This document shows positions 5,032 to 7,222 of a stretch of DNA of 7,222 nt, piece after piece. The notes under the pieces were generated by a model. The model saw only the letters and a list, made by a program, of their open reading frames with translations, ran no database searches and was not told the DNA's origin. A program made the position numbers and the translations under genes. Numbering within the stretch: position 1 is the first letter of the stretch; every line of letters starts with the position of its first letter. Source of the stretch: an uncultured Bryobacterales bacterium (GTDB taxonomy: Bacteria; Acidobacteriota; Terriglobia; Bryobacterales; UBA6623); contig CAMPKL010000172.1 in assembly GCA_946887065.1 (NCBI GenBank), positions 1 through 7,222 on the forward strand. The letters are read 5' to 3'.

Positions 5032-5748
5032 TTGAAGCACCTCAACTTAATCCGGACGGTTCTCACATTCGCCGTCCTCGCTGCGTCAACGGCCGTTAGC
5101 GGAAGCGCCGCCGCTTTCACCACCGTTAATGCAAATCCGGGCGAACCTAGTCTCTTCTCTCTTCTGGACGCCATCTACGGGGCCGGCAACTATGAACGGA
5201 TTTCCGACGATCTCGACGGCCTGTGGATCGCAGATGACCTCATCGGAGTCACGGCAGTCAGCAAAAATTCCGCCGCCAGCGAGCGCCTTGGCGTTTGCGT
5301 AATCTGCGACGGCACCGATAGCGTTCAGCTCGGCCCGACTGTAAGCCAAGACGGCAACGTGTCCGTAGCGCTCTTCGACGGCACATTCACCTTCGCCGGA
5401 CCGCTCTTCCGCTGGTACGACGCCGCGTTTGGCGTTCCGGTCGTCGGCACGGTCTATTCCGACGCGTCGTTGAACGCCAACAACACGGACCATATGGTTT
5501 CTTTCGCCATCAACGACCGACCGGGCGTCTTCGTGATCGCCTTCGAGGACTGGGTGAGTACTTACCCCGTGGCTTCAGACCGTGACTTCAACGACTTTAT
5601 CGTGGAAGCGCGCTTCGCGCCCCAGGAGCAGATCCCGCCCCCTAGCGACGAAATCCCGGAAGTGCCCGAGCCGGCAGGTATCGCCCTGTTTGGGGGAACG
5701 CTGCTAGTACTCGGTCTGGTTCGCCGCGCTCGACACAAGCGTGTCTAG
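5032..5748 (+). CDS. PEP-CTERM sorted exported protein with DUF4114-like C-terminal part
   Basis: The 238-residue product has three clear parts. Residues 1-28 are a Sec signal peptide ending SGSAAA. The mature domain is acidic, with few Lys, and ends in a block FEDW..., then DRDFNDFIVEA (171-193), the pattern of DUF4114 domains found in exported, often Ca-binding-like, proteins. The C-terminus is a PEP-CTERM sorting signal: VPEPAG at 211-216, a hydrophobic helix at about 217-230, and a basic end RRARHKR. Known members are cut by an exosortase in the inner membrane and are tied to exopolysaccharide or biofilm production; no exosortase gene is in the window. A CVICDG motif (two Cys three apart, near residue 92) could form a disulfide or bind metal. 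The start is TTG with GGAG seven bases before; no ATG or GTG alternative preserves the signal peptide. The specific function is unknown. Confidence 0.88.
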   Translation: MKHLNLIRTVLTFAVLAASTAVSGSAAAFTTVNANPGEPSLFSLLDAIYGAGNYERISDDLDGLWIADDLIGVTAVSKNSAASERLGVCVICDGTDSVQLGPTVSQDGNVSVALFDGTFTFAGPLFRWYDAAFGVPVVGTVYSDASLNANNTDHMVSFAINDRPGVFVIAFEDWVSTYPVASDRDFNDFIVEARFAPQEQIPPPSDEIPEVPEPAGIALFGGTLLVLGLVRRARHKRV

Positions 5749-5834
5749 CCGCCCCGGCCGAACTCGACGGCATGGCGTCGCATGACTGCATCCGCAAATG
5801 CAAGCCGCCGCGGACGCGACTGCGACCGATCATT
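5749..5834. other. 86-bp convergent spacer, no clear terminator
   Basis: Between the two converging stops there is only a weak inverted repeat, TGCAT-N6-ATGCA at 5787-5802, nested in GTCGCA (5777-5782) and TGCGAC (5821-5826). There is no T-run, so an intrinsic terminator is not supported on either strand. Confidence 0.35.
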
Positions 5835-7222
5835 TCAAGGCGTTATAACAGCGTCGACGTCAATGTACGTTTCCGGGGAACTGGCGCCCTCCCGGCCTAG
5901 CGCCTGAATCTCAATCGTATGGCGGCCGGGAGTCAAACCCTCGAACGTCGTACTCGCCTGCCATTCGACCGACGGGCTGTAGAGGTCGACGATACCCCTT
6001 TGCTGACCGTCAATCACGATGCCGGCCAAGCCGCGATTGTACGCTTTTGTGTAAACGTATTTGACCGCCGTGCCGACAAACGCCGCTCGGGCCGTGGCGC
6101 CTGTCTGTTTCGTCTGGGTGAGGGTGTCGCCGATCGCTCCGCTGTAAACACCTCTTTCCCAGTTACCCGAGAACGTGATGAGCAGGTCTGTGTCGTCGCA
6201 GTGGGCACAGGCGGTGAGAGAATCGATTTCCGCCGGACACGCTCCTGCAACCAACTCGATGTACGCACTCAGGCCGCCCACCAGGCTCAGTTTCTTGGCG
6301 CATAGTTTCGCCCCCGAAGCCAGTTCGACAATCCCGTTTGCGATGGCTGCCTCGTCTTCCATGCTGATCGGCTGGACGTTTTGGCGCACATAGAAGGTCG
6401 CCATGGAAGCGAACGGTTGGGAGGTGATAGCCGCCGCAAGATCTGCATAGAACATCTCATCCGCGAGATCCGCGTTCCAGCGCGCCCTGTCCCGGACAAC
6501 GAGAAACCCGGCCGCACCTTTGCTGACGCGATAGACGTCAAGTGAAGGCACAGCGGGGTTCTGTCCCACGAACTCCCACTTCCAGTCGTGGTGGTGGATG
6601 AAAAACGTGATTAAGTTGAATTGATCTACATAGACCGACGACGGTGACGGAAACACTTCACTAAAACGACTCGCATGCGCGGTGCCGACCTCCGTACTGA
6701 CTTTGGGCAGCAGATAAAAGCTTACGGATGAAACGCCGATAGTCAGCAAAACAATGGCCGTCGCCAGCAGGGCGCGCAATCGCTTGTTCCGGATCGCGCC
6801 CGCAGAGCGATCCAGTAGAACGCCTGCGCAAAGCACCGCGAAGGGGAAGAGGATGAATTGCTGACGCAGGTAACCGCCAAACGGATATTTGCCGAGAATG
6901 CCGCTGATGGCGATGCTCCCAAGAATGATCGCTGTAGTGAGAACGGTAGCCCAAGCACGAGTGTTTTCAGGCATCGGGCGCCGGATGAGATACATCGTGC
7001 AACCGCCCGCCAAGAAAAGACCCGCGAGCACAATGACGAACTGTGTTGGTGTAGCGACCTCAACGGGTGAAAAGGAATTGAACAGGTATTGCCCGTTCCG
7101 CGCGAGAAAGGCGATGACCGACTCGCCTCCGCCGGCCTGAAAATAAAACTCACTGAGATGATTCGCGACCGCCGCGTGCTGCCTCGTGTGGGTGAAGTAC
7201 AGCAATACCCCCAAACCGGCGA
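5835..7222 (-). CDS. Polytopic membrane protein, family-39-like glycosyltransferase remnant end fused to a galactose-binding-like domain (N-terminus beyond the window)
   Basis: 461 residues are visible, counted from the first full codon (7218-7220); the frame is open to the edge, and the TTG at 7214 is unlikely to be the true start because a membrane helix begins at once. Four further membrane helices are seen at about 59-80, 90-109, 118-137 and 148-171. KYPFGGYLRQ (111-120) lies between two of them, and VYVDQFNLITFFIHHH follows in a soluble part; both resemble the C-terminal half of GT39/ArnT-like polyprenyl-sugar transferases, whose catalytic Asp would be in the missing N-terminal part. Residues about 349-461 look like a galactose-binding-like beta-sandwich: GNWERG, VKYVYTKAYNRGLAGIVIDG, VDLYSPSVEWQ, GLTPGRHTIEIQALG and a final IDVDAV. 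It would extend into the periplasm and could bind a glycan. The gene converges on the PEP-CTERM gene with an 86-bp gap. The glycosyltransferase call is moderate, the beta-sandwich call fairly sure. Confidence 0.78.
   Translation of the reverse strand, partial: AGLGVLLYFTHTRQHAAVANHLSEFYFQAGGGESVIAFLARNGQYLFNSFSPVEVATPTQFVIVLAGLFLAGGCTMYLIRRPMPENTRAWATVLTTAIILGSIAISGILGKYPFGGYLRQQFILFPFAVLCAGVLLDRSAGAIRNKRLRALLATAIVLLTIGVSSVSFYLLPKVSTEVGTAHASRFSEVFPSPSSVYVDQFNLITFFIHHHDWKWEFVGQNPAVPSLDVYRVSKGAAGFLVVRDRARWNADLADEMFYADLAAAITSQPFASMATFYVRQNVQPISMEDEAAIANGIVELASGAKLCAKKLSLVGGLSAYIELVAGACPAEIDSLTACAHCDDTDLLITFSGNWERGVYSGAIGDTLTQTKQTGATARAAFVGTAVKYVYTKAYNRGLAGIVIDGQQRGIVDLYSPSVEWQASTTFEGLTPGRHTIEIQALGREGASSPETYIDVDAVITP

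Noticed and set aside
4714..5040. 108-codon minus-strand frame filling the pal/PEP-CTERM spacer
   Set aside because: No Shine-Dalgarno, no domain, atypical composition; its internal YFDP repeat merely reflects the DNA direct repeat. It would also run over the start of the PEP-CTERM gene and into the putative pal promoter.
5777..5826. Nested inverted repeats in the convergent spacer as a bidirectional terminator
   Set aside because: Stems are only five to six bases, the outer loop is long, and no T-tract follows on either strand.

Overview
The window looks like chromosomal DNA of a Gram-negative, diderm bacterium, most likely an acidobacterium of the Solibacter/Bryobacter type. This is an inference from gene content. 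It carries a Pal-type lipoprotein with an Ig-like insert, two further secreted lipoproteins (one a sulfatase), a PEP-CTERM protein and a FecR-domain protein with a Gly/Trp/Tyr-rich tail. Planctomycetes or Verrucomicrobia are less likely alternatives. No rRNA, tRNA, CRISPR array, transposase or phage gene was seen. All seven genes are ordinary, dense chromosomal coding sequence.

Layout from left to right. (1) Positions 1-1756, minus strand: a secreted lipoprotein of unknown function is followed 28 bp later by a sulfatase lipoprotein that runs off the left edge; the pair is probably one transcript. (2) Positions 1757-1955: a divergent intergenic region with a short inverted repeat. (3) Positions 1956-2834, plus strand: a secreted FecR-domain protein, whose 3' end overlaps the next gene tail-to-tail by 20 bp. 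(4) Positions 2815-4689, minus strand: a compact three-gene unit, transcribed in the order Pal-like lipoprotein, AlkA-type DNA glycosylase, small membrane-anchored helical protein. The last two overlap by four bases (ATGA). (5) Positions 4690-5031: a 342-bp non-coding divergent region with a putative -10 box for pal, a perfect 6-bp hairpin and a 12-bp direct repeat. (6) Positions 5032-5748, plus strand: a PEP-CTERM protein with a DUF4114-like end, starting with TTG. (7) Positions 5835-7222, minus strand: the C-terminal part of a multi-spanning membrane protein resembling family-39-like glycosyltransferases, fused to a galactose-binding-like beta-sandwich; it runs off the right edge.

The common theme is the cell envelope. 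Six of the seven products carry an export signal or membrane segments: sulfated-glycan hydrolysis, outer-membrane/peptidoglycan linkage, an exosortase-sorted surface protein and a membrane sugar-transfer protein. The glycosylase is the one cytoplasmic DNA-repair enzyme. I did not find a clear previously undescribed system. The points most worth a second look are the glycosyltransferase-like/beta-sandwich fusion next to a PEP-CTERM gene, the structured 342-bp intergenic region, and the conserved-looking small protein translationally coupled to the DNA glycosylase.
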